64,000 nt of DNA, taken from Porphyrobacter sp. CACIAM 03H1. Lineage in GTDB: Bacteria; Pseudomonadota; Alphaproteobacteria; Sphingomonadales; Sphingomonadaceae. Both the position numbers and the translations under genes were made by a program. Of the stretch, positions 7,615 through 18,975 are shown one piece after another (within the stretch, counting starts at the first letter, position 1; each line of letters opens with the position of its first letter). The notes below the pieces were generated by a model that saw only the letters and a list, made by a program, of their open reading frames with translations, was not told the origin of the DNA and searched no databases. The DNA lies in the NCBI RefSeq assembly GCF_002215495.1, contig NZ_CP021378.1, forward strand, positions 2,232,764 through 2,296,763. Direction: 5' to 3'.

Positions 7615-9163
7615 CACGACCCCCTTCTACATCACCACCGCGATCAGCTACCCCAACGGCAAGCCGCACATCGGCCATGCCTACGAGGCGATCGCCGCCG
7701 ACGTGATCGCGCGCTTCCAGCGCCTCTCCGGCCGCCGGGTGCGCTTCCAGACCGGCACCGACGAGCACGGGCTCAAGATGGCGCGCAAGGCCGAGGAACA
7801 GGGCCGCACGCCGGCCGGTCTCGCCGACGAAATGTCGGGCTATTTCCGTGAGATGTGCGACGCTCTGAACGTGTCCTATGACCGTTTCATCCGCACGTCC
7901 GAGCCCGATCACCACCGCGCCAGCCAGGCAATCTGGCAGGCGATGGAGGCGTCCGGCGACCTCTACCTCGATCGTTACGAGGGCTGGTACTCGGTCCGCG
8001 ACGAGGCCTATTACGACGAAAGCGAGTTGGTCGAGGGCGAGGGCGGGGCGAAGCTCTCGCCGCAGGGCACTCCGGTGGAATGGACCGTCGAGGAAAGCTG
8101 GTTCTTCCGGCTTTCGAAGTACGAGAGCCAACTGCTTGAATTGCTGAAGACCCCGGGCTTTCTTGAACCTGCAAGCCGCCGCAACGAGATGATCGCCTTC
8201 GTCGAGCAGGGCCTGCGCGATCTTTCGGTCAGCCGCACCTCCTTCGACTGGGGGGTGAAGGTGCCCGGGTCCGAGGGCCATGTCATGTATGTGTGGGTCG
8301 ATGCGCTCACCAACTATCTGACGGGGCTGGGTTATCCCGACGACATGGGCGATTTCTGGCCCGCCAGCCTGCACCTGATCGGCAAGGACATCGTGCGCTT
8401 CCACACGATCTACTGGCCAGCCTTCCTGATGAGCGCGAAGCTGCCACTGCCGAAGCAGGTGTTCGGCCACGGCTTCCTGCTCAATCGCGGCCAGAAGGAA
8501 TCGAAGTCGCTCGGCAATGTCACCGATCCGCTGGCGCTGGCCGAGCAGTTCGGCGTCGATGCCTTGCGCTACTTCCTGATGCGCGAAGTCGCCTTCGGGC
8601 AGGATGGGAGCTATTCGCCGGAAGCGATTGTTTTGCGCGCCAATGCCGAGCTCGCCAACAGCTTCGGCAACCTCGCGCAGCGCACCCTTTCGATGATCAC
8701 GAAGAACATGGACGGGGCGCTGGAGGCGTTCGATCAGGCCGAGGCGGACGCGGCCCTGCTGGCGATGGTCAGGACCGCGTGCGAGAGCGAACTCCCGCGT
8801 GAATTCAATGACCTCGCCTTCTCGACAGGGATCGAGGCGTGGATGCGCGCGGTCTATGCCTGCAACCAGTATGTCGACGAACAGGCGCCCTGGGCGCTGA
8901 AGAAGACCGATCCTGCGCGAATGAAGGCCGTGCTCCAGACGCTGTTCATGGCGCTGAGGGATCTCGCGATCGCGATCCAGCCCGTCGTTCCCGGCAAGGC
9001 GGCGGCCCTGCTGGACCAGCTCGGCATTCCCGAAGATGAGCGCACCTATGCCGCGTTGGCGGACACAGAATGGTTCGAGCGCCTCGTCGCAAGCGGCTTC
9101 ACCGTCGCCCCGCCGACCCCGCTGTTCCCCCGCCTCGAACTCCCCGCCGAAGAAGCCGCGTGA
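7607..9163 (+). CDS. metG: Methionyl-tRNA synthetase
   Basis: Charges tRNA-Met with methionine. 518 residues, class Ia catalytic fold with HIGH at residues 20-23 and a KMSKS equivalent written KESKS (K297-S301). The insert that in E. coli carries zinc-binding cysteines reads YYDESELVEGEGG here and has no cysteines, so this is the zinc-free short form without the C-terminal tRNA-binding extension. The ATG start is set by homology to MADTTPFYITTAISYPNG; the frame is open upstream inside holB. It is coupled to tatD by a TGATG-type overlap. Confidence 0.96.
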   Translation: MADTTPFYITTAISYPNGKPHIGHAYEAIAADVIARFQRLSGRRVRFQTGTDEHGLKMARKAEEQGRTPAGLADEMSGYFREMCDALNVSYDRFIRTSEPDHHRASQAIWQAMEASGDLYLDRYEGWYSVRDEAYYDESELVEGEGGAKLSPQGTPVEWTVEESWFFRLSKYESQLLELLKTPGFLEPASRRNEMIAFVEQGLRDLSVSRTSFDWGVKVPGSEGHVMYVWVDALTNYLTGLGYPDDMGDFWPASLHLIGKDIVRFHTIYWPAFLMSAKLPLPKQVFGHGFLLNRGQKESKSLGNVTDPLALAEQFGVDALRYFLMREVAFGQDGSYSPEAIVLRANAELANSFGNLAQRTLSMITKNMDGALEAFDQAEADAALLAMVRTACESELPREFNDLAFSTGIEAWMRAVYACNQYVDEQAPWALKKTDPARMKAVLQTLFMALRDLAIAIQPVVPGKAAALLDQLGIPEDERTYAALADTEWFERLVASGFTVAPPTPLFPRLELPAEEAA

Positions 9164-9939
9164 TGCTGGTCGATTCCCACTGTCACCTCGAATACAAGGG
9201 CCTCGTCGAGGACCGCGAGGCCGTGCTGGCCCGTGCGCGGGCGGCTGGGGTGGGGGCCTTCCTCAACATCTCGACCCGCCAGAGCGAGTGGGACCAGGTC
9301 GTCGGGACCGCCGCGCGCGAACCCGACGTCTTCGCCAGCGTCGGCATCCACCCGCACGAGGCCGATGCGCATCAGGACCTCGGCCGGGCCGCGCTGCTGG
9401 AGGCGACGCGCCATCCCAAGGTGATCGCGATCGGCGAGACGGGGCTCGACTACTATTACGACAAGTCGGACAGAGAGGCGCAGAAATCCCTGTTCCGCAT
9501 GCATATCGATGTCGCGCGCGAAACACAGCTGCCGCTGATCATCCACACCCGCGATGCCGAGGAAGATACCCACGCGATCCTCGCCGAGGAGATGGGGAAG
9601 GGGGCCTTTCCCGCGCTGATCCACTGCTTCACCGCCTCGGCAGACTTTGCTGAGAAGGTCTTGGCGCTGGGGCTGACCATCTCTCTCTCGGGCATCGTAA
9701 CCTTCAAGAACGCCAGGGACTTGCAGGACGTTGCGAAGATCATTCCGGAAGACAAGCTGCTGGTCGAGACCGACAGTCCCTTCCTCGCCCCGGTCCCGCA
9801 TCGGGGGAGGGTGTGCGAACCGGCCTATGTCGCCGACACGGCGGGTTTCGTGGCGGGGTTGCGCGGAACGGATGTGGAACATCTCAAGCAGGTGACCACC
9901 GCCAATTTCTTCAACCTGTTCAGCAAGGCGCGCCTGTGA
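9163..9939 (+). CDS. TatD family metal-dependent hydrolase
   Basis: A TIM-barrel hydrolase of 258 residues, usually annotated as TatD/YcfH, a DNase or nuclease-like amidohydrolase. Metal ligands visible are DSHCHLE (H6, H8), the GETGLDYYY segment carrying the bridging Glu, IIHTRDA, a later IHCFT, and ETDSPFLAP with the final Asp. The ATG overlaps the metG stop. TatD genes downstream of metG are a widespread arrangement. The physiological substrate is unsettled. Confidence 0.93.
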   Translation: MLVDSHCHLEYKGLVEDREAVLARARAAGVGAFLNISTRQSEWDQVVGTAAREPDVFASVGIHPHEADAHQDLGRAALLEATRHPKVIAIGETGLDYYYDKSDREAQKSLFRMHIDVARETQLPLIIHTRDAEEDTHAILAEEMGKGAFPALIHCFTASADFAEKVLALGLTISLSGIVTFKNARDLQDVAKIIPEDKLLVETDSPFLAPVPHRGRVCEPAYVADTAGFVAGLRGTDVEHLKQVTTANFFNLFSKARL

Positions 9940-10718
9940 AGCTGGTGATGCTCGGCTCTGGCACCTCGACCGGGGTGCCGCGGCTGGGCGGGCCGGACGG
10001 CGCGGGCGACTGGGGCGACTGCGATCCGGCCGAGCCGCGGAACCGCCGCACGCGGGTGTCGATCCTGGTCGAGAGTGCCGAAGGTCGTCGGCTGCTCGTC
10101 GACACGTCGTCCGATTGTCGTGCGCAGCTGCTTGCCAACCGGATCGACGGGATCGACGCGGTCTTCTGGACCCACGATCATGCCGATCACTGCCACGGCA
10201 TCGATGATCTGCGCGTGCTGCGCTACGGCCGCGCGGGGCCGATCCCGGGGTTCGCCTCGACCGAAACCGTGCGGCGCCTGCGCCAGCGCTTCGGCTATGT
10301 CTTCGCGGGGCAGGACGGCTATCCGACGATCTGCACCCTCGACACGCTCGACCGGCTGCGCATGATCGCCGGCTTCGGGGTCGACTGGTGCCAGATGGCC
10401 CATGGACCCGGCGAAACGACTGCCTACCGCTTCGAAGCAGATGGGAAGTCCATCGGCTATGCGACGGATTTCAGTGCGATTTCGGACGAGATGATCGATC
10501 TGTTCTACGGCGTCGACATTCTCGTGAGCGATTGTCTGCGCCGCGAGCCGCATCCGACCCACGCGCATCTCGGCATGGCAATCGAACTGGGACAGAGATG
10601 CAAGGCGGGCCGCGTTGTCCTGAGCCATCTCGACAAGAGCATGGACTACCGGTCGCTGTGCGCGGAAGTGCCGGATTTCGTGACGGTCGGTTATGACGGG
10701 CTGGAGATCGTCGCATGA
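9936..10718 (+). CDS. MBL-fold metallohydrolase (PhnP-like)
   Basis: A 260-residue metallo-beta-lactamase-fold hydrolase. The zinc-binding HxHxDH motif reads HDHADH (H80-H85), and later ligands are seen in DCLRREPHPTHAH and VLSHLDKSMDY. The N-terminal MLGSGTSTGVPRLGG loop is typical of the PhnP/RNase Z-like branch. Relatives include phosphoribosyl cyclic phosphodiesterase, but there is no phn cluster here, so only a phosphodiesterase-type activity can be suggested. GTG start overlapping the tatD stop; its own stop overlaps the next gene. Confidence 0.88.
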   Translation: MKLVMLGSGTSTGVPRLGGPDGAGDWGDCDPAEPRNRRTRVSILVESAEGRRLLVDTSSDCRAQLLANRIDGIDAVFWTHDHADHCHGIDDLRVLRYGRAGPIPGFASTETVRRLRQRFGYVFAGQDGYPTICTLDTLDRLRMIAGFGVDWCQMAHGPGETTAYRFEADGKSIGYATDFSAISDEMIDLFYGVDILVSDCLRREPHPTHAHLGMAIELGQRCKAGRVVLSHLDKSMDYRSLCAEVPDFVTVGYDGLEIVA

Positions 10719-10912
10719 GCCCGGATCTGCTGCTGCCGGTGATCACCAGCATCGGCTGGCTGATCCTCGTCGGCTCCGCGCTGGCATCGCACCGTCTGGG
10801 CTGGGGTCCGATGGTGAAGATGACGCTGGTGTGGGTGGCGATTTTCGCCGGCATCTTCCTGGTGGTGGAGTGGTTCATGATTGCCCGCGACACCGCCTCG
10901 GGCCTGATCTAA
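10715..10912 (+). CDS. Small two-helix membrane protein, hypothetical
   Basis: A 65-residue protein coupled to the preceding metallohydrolase by a four-base ATGA overlap, which argues that it is real. Two hydrophobic stretches (about residues 5-24 and 34-55) are separated by a short basic loop (ASHRLGWGPMVK), suggesting an inner-membrane hairpin. No motif allows a function to be assigned. Similar short proteins in sphingomonads are annotated as hypothetical. Confidence 0.7.
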   Translation: MSPDLLLPVITSIGWLILVGSALASHRLGWGPMVKMTLVWVAIFAGIFLVVEWFMIARDTASGLI

Positions 10913-10919
10913 ATTTTAC

Positions 10920-10933
10920 ATAATATATATTAT
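10920..10933. promoter_or_regulatory. AT-only 14-bp perfect palindrome upstream of mazG
   Basis: ATAATATATATTAT, in a stretch of about 25 A/T bases inside GC-rich DNA, ends 16 bp before the mazG ATG. It could supply a -10 region or be an operator for mazG; no -35 partner is obvious. Confidence 0.4.
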
Positions 10934-10949
10934 CCATCTCGAGGATCGG

Positions 10950-11720
10950 ATGAGCGAGACGCCCCACCAGCCCCCCATCACCCGCCTCCTCGGCATAATG
11001 GCCCGCCTGCGCGATCGCGAGCACGGCTGCGAATGGGATCTCGCGCAGGATTTCGCGAGCATCGCCCCTTACACGATCGAGGAAGCCTACGAGGTCGCCG
11101 ACGCGATCGCCCGCGGCGACATGGCAGATCTCAAGGAAGAACTCGGCGATCTGCTGCTGCAGGTGGTCTTCCACGCGCGGATGGCCGAGGAAGCCGGCCA
11201 CTTCGCATTCGACGACGTGGCAGCGACGATCAGCGGCAAGATGGAAGCGCGCCATCCGCACATCTTCGGGGCCGAAAGCGGCACGATGGACGAAGCGCGC
11301 TGGGAGGACATCAAGGCCAGCGAGCGCGCATCGAAGGGCGTGGCCAGCGCGCTTGACGGTGTCGCCCTCGCGCTACCCGCGCTGATGCGGGCCGAAAAGC
11401 TCCAGAAGCGCGCCGCGCGCACGGGTTTCGACTGGCCCGATCCATCAGGCTCGGAAGCCAAGATTGCCGAGGAAATCGAGGAGCTCAAGGCCGCCACCTC
11501 GGACGCGGCCAAGCTCGAGGAGGCTGGCGACTTGCTGTTCGCCGCGGTCAATTTCGTGCGCGCTCATGGCATCGCCGCCGAGGATGCGCTGCGGGCTGCC
11601 AATGCGAAGTTCGAGGCGCGGTTCCGGGCAATGGAGCAGCTGGTCGGTCCGGAGACCTTTGCCACGCTGACCCTCGAGGCTCAGGAAGAGCTCTGGCAGC
11701 AGGTCAAGAAGCAGAGCTAG
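10950..11720 (+). CDS. mazG: Nucleoside triphosphate pyrophosphohydrolase MazG
   Basis: Hydrolyses (d)NTPs, including damaged ones, to monophosphates. 256 residues with two tandem MazG domains, as in the E. coli enzyme. The first carries the Mg-binding EEAYE and EELGD motifs (about residues 42-70); the second has EEIEELKAA with EEAGDLL. It is convergent with hflX, with only three bases between stop codons. Linkage of mazG to hfq/hflX is common in alphaproteobacteria. Confidence 0.95.
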   Translation: MSETPHQPPITRLLGIMARLRDREHGCEWDLAQDFASIAPYTIEEAYEVADAIARGDMADLKEELGDLLLQVVFHARMAEEAGHFAFDDVAATISGKMEARHPHIFGAESGTMDEARWEDIKASERASKGVASALDGVALALPALMRAEKLQKRAARTGFDWPDPSGSEAKIAEEIEELKAATSDAAKLEEAGDLLFAAVNFVRAHGIAAEDALRAANAKFEARFRAMEQLVGPETFATLTLEAQEELWQQVKKQS

Positions 11721-11723
11721 GCT

Positions 11724-13016
11724 TCAGGAAAGACTGGCGAACTGGCCCAGCTCCTTGGGATTGAGCCGCACCGTCACGCGCCGCATCGGTCCGTCCCCGC
11801 TTTCGCCTGCATCTTCGTCGGCGAGCACCTCGCCGTGGGCGTGGAGCCACGCAAGCCGGCGGCCGTCGCTCACCGGCAGCACGAAGCTGACCTCGCGCGC
11901 GCCGCCCGTCAGCAACCGGGCGAGTTCAGCCTCGAGCACTTCCACGCCCTGCCCGGTCGCGGCGGACAGGATCACGGCCCCCTGCCCCTCCGCCGCCTCG
12001 CGCAGTTCCGCAAGCGATTCAGCGTCGAGCAGGTCACACTTGTTCCAAACTTCGAGGATCGGGATGGAGCTTGTGCCGGTCTCCGGGTCGACCACGCCGA
12101 GATCGGCAAGCACCTCGAGCACCTGCTTCTTCTGCGCGGCGTGCGAGGGATTGGCCATGTCGCGCACGTGGCAGATCACATCGGCCGCGGTGACTTCCTC
12201 GAGGGTGGCGCGGAAGGCCGCGACAAGCTGCGTCGGGAGATCGGAGATGAAGCCCACCGTGTCCGAAAGGATCGCCTTCTCCACGCCCGGCAGGCCTATC
12301 GCGCGCATCGTCGGGTCGAGCGTGGCGAAGAGCAGGTCCTCGGCCATCACCTCGGCGCCGGTCAGGCGGTTGAACAGCGTCGACTTGCCCGCGTTGGTAT
12401 AGCCCACGAGGGCCACCACCGGCCAAGGCGCCCTGCCCCGCCGGTCGCGGTGAAGCGCGCGGGTCTTCCTCACCTGTTCGAGTTCGCGACGCAGGCGGCC
12501 CATGCGCTGGCGGATCATCCGCCGGTCCGCCTCGATCTGGGTTTCCCCCGGCCCGCCGAGGAAGCCGAAGCCGCCCCGCTGGCGTTCGAGGTGGGTCCAG
12601 CTGCGCACAAGACGGCTCTGCTGGTAGTCCAGATGCGCGAGTTCGACCTGCAAGCGGCCCTCGGCGGTCGCCGCGCGTTCGCCGAAGATCTCGAGGATCA
12701 GTCCGGTCCGGTCGATAACCTTCCGCTTGAGCCGGTCTTCCAGATTGCGCTGCTGGATCGGCGTCAGCGCGCCGTCGACGATCACCAGCTCGGCCTCGTG
12801 CTGTTCGCACCAGATCGCGATATTCTCCACCTGGCCCGAGCCGAACAGGGTGTTGGGCTGCATCTGCCGCACCGGCAGCACGGCGGAATGGGCGATCACC
12901 ACGCCGATCGCGAGCGCCAGCCCCTCGGCCTCGGCGAGGCGCTCGGCCGCGTCGAGATCGTAGCGCAGCGCGCGGATGTCCGGGCACAGCACAAGCGCCC
13001 GCGCCCCGCGGGTCAC
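11724..13016 (-). CDS. hflX: GTPase HflX
   Basis: A ribosome-associated GTPase that splits stalled ribosomes under stress. 430 residues; an N-terminal GTP_bdg domain with the glycine-rich GGRGxGE-like region replaced here by RGGFGFLGGPGETQ near residue 155, then the G domain with G1 GYTNAGKST, G3 DTVGFI and G4 NKCD. The GTG start, behind AGGATGAG, is the only plausible one because no ATG lies between it and the hfq stop 26 bases upstream. Last gene of the ntr-hfq operon. Confidence 0.95.
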   Translation of the reverse strand: MTRGARALVLCPDIRALRYDLDAAERLAEAEGLALAIGVVIAHSAVLPVRQMQPNTLFGSGQVENIAIWCEQHEAELVIVDGALTPIQQRNLEDRLKRKVIDRTGLILEIFGERAATAEGRLQVELAHLDYQQSRLVRSWTHLERQRGGFGFLGGPGETQIEADRRMIRQRMGRLRRELEQVRKTRALHRDRRGRAPWPVVALVGYTNAGKSTLFNRLTGAEVMAEDLLFATLDPTMRAIGLPGVEKAILSDTVGFISDLPTQLVAAFRATLEEVTAADVICHVRDMANPSHAAQKKQVLEVLADLGVVDPETGTSSIPILEVWNKCDLLDAESLAELREAAEGQGAVILSAATGQGVEVLEAELARLLTGGAREVSFVLPVSDGRRLAWLHAHGEVLADEDAGESGDGPMRRVTVRLNPKELGQFASLS

Positions 13017-13042
13017 CTCATCCTGAAGATCGCTGTCGAAGC

Positions 13043-13624
13043 TCAGTCGTCCGTCCCGTCGTCGTCGCCATCCTCGTCATCGACGCTGAGGTCGACGGGG
13101 CTGGCGGGCTGAATGGTCGAGACGGCATGCTTGTAGGCAAGCTGCACCGCGCCGTCGCGTTCGAGCAGCATACAGAACAGGTCGTAGGCGGCAATCCGCC
13201 CCTGGAGCATCACACCGTTCACCAGGAACATCGTGACCTGAACCTCGGCTTCGGCGACGCGGCTGAGGAACACGTCCTGCAGCAGCTTCTGCTTGCGCCC
13301 CCCGGCCTGGCTACCGAACTGCGCCGGATCGAGCGATTGGCCGGGCATGATCGTGCTGATCGCGTGCTTGTAGACAAGCTGCGACTGGCCGTCGCGGCGC
13401 AGCAGGATCGAGAAATTGTCGAACCAGGTGACGATGCCCTGCAGCTTGACACCCTTCACCAGGAACATGGTGACGGGGATCTTGTTCTTGCGCAGCAGGT
13501 TGAGGAAGGCGTCCTGAAGATTGCCGCTCAGCCGGACGGCGGAACCGCCGCCCTTGCCTTCGGCCTGTTCGGGCGCTGCCGGGCGGGAAATCGGACGTGG
13601 GGAGAGCGTTCGCCCGCTGGACAT
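13043..13624 (-). CDS. hfq: Tandem double-domain RNA chaperone Hfq
   Basis: RNA chaperone for sRNA-mRNA pairing. A 193-residue protein in which two complete Hfq/Sm folds follow each other: residues 36-94 and 115-173, joined by a short Gln/Gly-rich linker. Both copies keep the LQD opening and the YKHAxST segment with the proximal-face Lys-His pair (K86/H87; K165/H166). Copy 1 keeps basic rim residues (R45, K46, K48), but copy 2 has AEAE there. The tail after residue 180 is almost entirely Asp/Glu/Gly. The ATG follows AGGAG at eight bases; an open frame upstream is not Hfq-like. Normal Hfq is 70-110 residues and hexameric, so this form would be expected to build a pseudo-hexamer from three chains (inference). 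Confidence 0.96.
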   Translation of the reverse strand: MSSGRTLSPRPISRPAAPEQAEGKGGGSAVRLSGNLQDAFLNLLRKNKIPVTMFLVKGVKLQGIVTWFDNFSILLRRDGQSQLVYKHAISTIMPGQSLDPAQFGSQAGGRKQKLLQDVFLSRVAEAEVQVTMFLVNGVMLQGRIAAYDLFCMLLERDGAVQLAYKHAVSTIQPASPVDLSVDDEDGDDDGTDD

Positions 13625-13713
13625 GGTCTTGGCTCCTGTTCTTGGCGGCCGATGTTGCGGTCCGCGTTGGTCAGGCTGCCGCAAGCTCGGGGAACGGCAA
13701 CCCTTCTTGCGCC

Positions 13714-13742
13714 ATAATGGCGACTGCGCCGCCCGGCGACAA
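13714..13742 (-). promoter_or_regulatory. Candidate sigma-70 promoter for hfq
   Basis: On the minus strand, TTGTCG and CATTAT are separated by 17 bases. A start a few bases downstream would give hfq a leader of about 80 nt, allowing expression independent of ntrX. Pattern match only. Confidence 0.4.
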
Positions 13743-13782
13743 GAATTGATTTTGCCCAAAATTGCCGTGGCCTGCGCTTGGC

Positions 13783-15165
<1,383 letters not shown>

Positions 15166-15211
15166 CAGGCGGGTCCTTCGGTTGGCAGGTCAGGGAAAAG
15201 CGAAAGCGCCA

Positions 15212-17440
15212 TCATGCTTGGGCGCCTTCAATTGGGTTGGGATTGCGGGCGAAGCGCAGGGTGACGCGCGTGCCGCCGCTGGCCGCGCTGGCAAAGCTCA
15301 TGTCGCCGCCATGCTCGTCGACGATCTTGTTGACGATAGCGAGGCCGAGGCCGGTGCCTTTCTCGCGGGTGGTCACATAGGGTTCGGTGATGCGCTCGCG
15401 ATCGGCGGGCAGGCCGATGCCGTTGTCCTCGATGGTGACGACAATCGCCTCGCCCGCATCGCGCAAGGTGACCGCGATCTCGCCGGCAAAGGCGCCCTTG
15501 GCCTCGGCGGCGCGTGCCTCGACCGCCTCGACCGCGTTCTTGAGCACGTTGGTCATGGCCTGGCCGAACTGGTGCCGGTCGCAGCGCACCTCGCGGTCGA
15601 GAAGCTCGGAGGACGAGACGCTGAAGGCGATGCCGGAATGGGCGACTTCCTGCAGGAACACCGCCTGCCGCACGAGATCGAGCGCGTCCTCGTCGCGGAA
15701 CACCGGCTTGGGGAGGCGCGCGAAGGAGGAGAACTCGTCGACCATCTTCCTGAGGTCGCCGACCTGCCGGACGATGGTGTTGGTGAGATCGTCGAACAGC
15801 TCGCGGTCCTCGTCGCCCACCTGCGTGCGATAGCGGCGCTTGAGGCGCTCGGTCGCGAGCTGGATCGGGGTGAGCGGGTTCTTGATCTCGTGGGCGATCC
15901 GGCGGGCGACGTCGGACCATGCGGCCTGGCGCTGGTCGAGCAGCTGGCGGGTGATGTCCTCGAAGGTGATCACGTGGCCCCCGCTGCTGCCGGGTGCAAC
16001 CTTCACCGCGAGGGTGAGAAGCTCGGTGCCCTTGGCATGGGTAACGACCGCGCGTTCCTTGCCCTCCCCGATCACGCGCACCAGTTCGGGGGAGAGCGCC
16101 TCGAGCGCCTCGCCGATCATGCTCGCCGCGCCTTCGGGGGCCAGCAGGGCCTGGGCCGAGGAGTTCATGAGGGTCACGCGCCCGTCCGCATCGACCGACA
16201 CCACGCCCGCCGTCACCGATTCGAGCACCGCCTCGGTGAAGGCGCGGCGATCGTCGATCTGGCGGTTGGCGCTGACGAGGGCCTGGGTCTGCTTCTCGAG
16301 CTGCGCGGTCATGCGGTTGAAGGCACGGTTCAGAAGGCCGATCTCGTCCGCCCCGGTGCGCCCCTCGAGGCGCAGGGCGAAGTTCCCCTGCCCCACCTTG
16401 CGCGCCGCGCCGACCAGATCGGTCAGCGGCTCCACCTGCCGGTCGGCGAAGCGCAGGCCGAACCAGATCGCGAGGCCCACCAGCAGGAGGCTCACCGCCA
16501 CCAGCGCGATGTTGAACCGCAGCTGCAGCGTGCGCGCGCTGCCTGTCAGCCGGTCATAGGCGGTCACGATCGACTGCGCGCGCGACCACGAGTTGAACAT
16601 CGTCTCCTCGGTGGTGCGGGCATTGTAGAGGTAGACGCCGGTCTGCGCGTCGATCGGCACCAGCGCCTCGATCCGTTCCGGGCTGCCGATCACGACGGCG
16701 AATTCCCCCCCGTCGAGCCGCGGCAGGGCCTCGCGGCTGAAGGCGAGCGGGCTGTTGTCCTTGGTGAGGTTGAGGGCGGCGGCGGTGCGGAACGAGCCGT
16801 CGGGCATCCGCTGGAGGATCGCGCTCTCGGAAATCTCGCGGGCCTGGGCCTGATAGGCGTAGAAATCTGGAAAGTCGGGATCGGTGATCGGCACCCGCGC
16901 GAGGGTCTCGCGCATGTCGGTCGCCATCGTGATGGTGTTCTGTTCGACGTTGCGCTGGTTGGCGTCGTAATAGTTCTGCGCCAGCGCATTGGCATTCTGC
17001 ATCAGTCCGCGGGATTCGTCGGAGAACCAGAAGTCGACGCCGGTCTGGAACAGGAAGGCGGCGAACCCCGCCACCAGCAGGGTCGGCACGGCGGCGACCA
17101 TCGAGAAGAAGAACACGAGGCGCACGTGCAGCCGAGCGGTGCTTCCCGCCGCGCGGCGCAGCGCGAGGCGGCGGCCGATCAGCACCAGCAGCGTCATCGC
17201 CGGCACCAGCGTCGCCATCAGCAGCAGCGAAACCTGCATCGTCGGGAGCAGATCGTCGGGCCTGCCGGTGCGGCTGTAGGCCGACCAGGTGGCGAACACC
17301 GCCGCGACCAGTGCCACGACCGCCCCGCCCTCGAGCCAGAGGAACAGGTTCGCCCGGCGCGCAGCCAGCATGAAGCGCCGCCACCAGCGCGGCGGCTGAC
17401 GGAAGGCGAGGCTCGGTGCTTTGGGCGGCAACTGCTCCAT
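15212..17440 (-). CDS. ntrY: Sensor histidine kinase NtrY
   Basis: Membrane sensor kinase of the NtrYX pair, 742 residues from the selected ATG. The longer open frame reaches back over ntrC and its extension is not family-like. Order: about three N-terminal hydrophobic helices (residues 25-120), a periplasmic loop, another helix followed by HAMP (FADRQVEPLTDLV), PAS, HisKA with H517 in RRIAHEIKNPLTP, and HATPase_c with DNGIGLP and GTGLGLAIV. Signals reported for relatives include nitrogen and oxygen/redox status. A 94-base gap separates it from ntrC. Confidence 0.95.
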   Translation of the reverse strand: MEQLPPKAPSLAFRQPPRWWRRFMLAARRANLFLWLEGGAVVALVAAVFATWSAYSRTGRPDDLLPTMQVSLLLMATLVPAMTLLVLIGRRLALRRAAGSTARLHVRLVFFFSMVAAVPTLLVAGFAAFLFQTGVDFWFSDESRGLMQNANALAQNYYDANQRNVEQNTITMATDMRETLARVPITDPDFPDFYAYQAQAREISESAILQRMPDGSFRTAAALNLTKDNSPLAFSREALPRLDGGEFAVVIGSPERIEALVPIDAQTGVYLYNARTTEETMFNSWSRAQSIVTAYDRLTGSARTLQLRFNIALVAVSLLLVGLAIWFGLRFADRQVEPLTDLVGAARKVGQGNFALRLEGRTGADEIGLLNRAFNRMTAQLEKQTQALVSANRQIDDRRAFTEAVLESVTAGVVSVDADGRVTLMNSSAQALLAPEGAASMIGEALEALSPELVRVIGEGKERAVVTHAKGTELLTLAVKVAPGSSGGHVITFEDITRQLLDQRQAAWSDVARRIAHEIKNPLTPIQLATERLKRRYRTQVGDEDRELFDDLTNTIVRQVGDLRKMVDEFSSFARLPKPVFRDEDALDLVRQAVFLQEVAHSGIAFSVSSSELLDREVRCDRHQFGQAMTNVLKNAVEAVEARAAEAKGAFAGEIAVTLRDAGEAIVVTIEDNGIGLPADRERITEPYVTTREKGTGLGLAIVNKIVDEHGGDMSFASAASGGTRVTLRFARNPNPIEGAQA

Positions 17441-17534
17441 CGTTGCCGCTTTACAACAATGGTGTGGCAAAGATGCAAGATGAAACCGCGAAAATGTCGC
17501 AGTCATGCGCCATGACGTGCCGCGCTTGCGCCGA

Positions 17535-18971
<1,437 letters not shown>

Positions 18972-18975
18972 CGTG

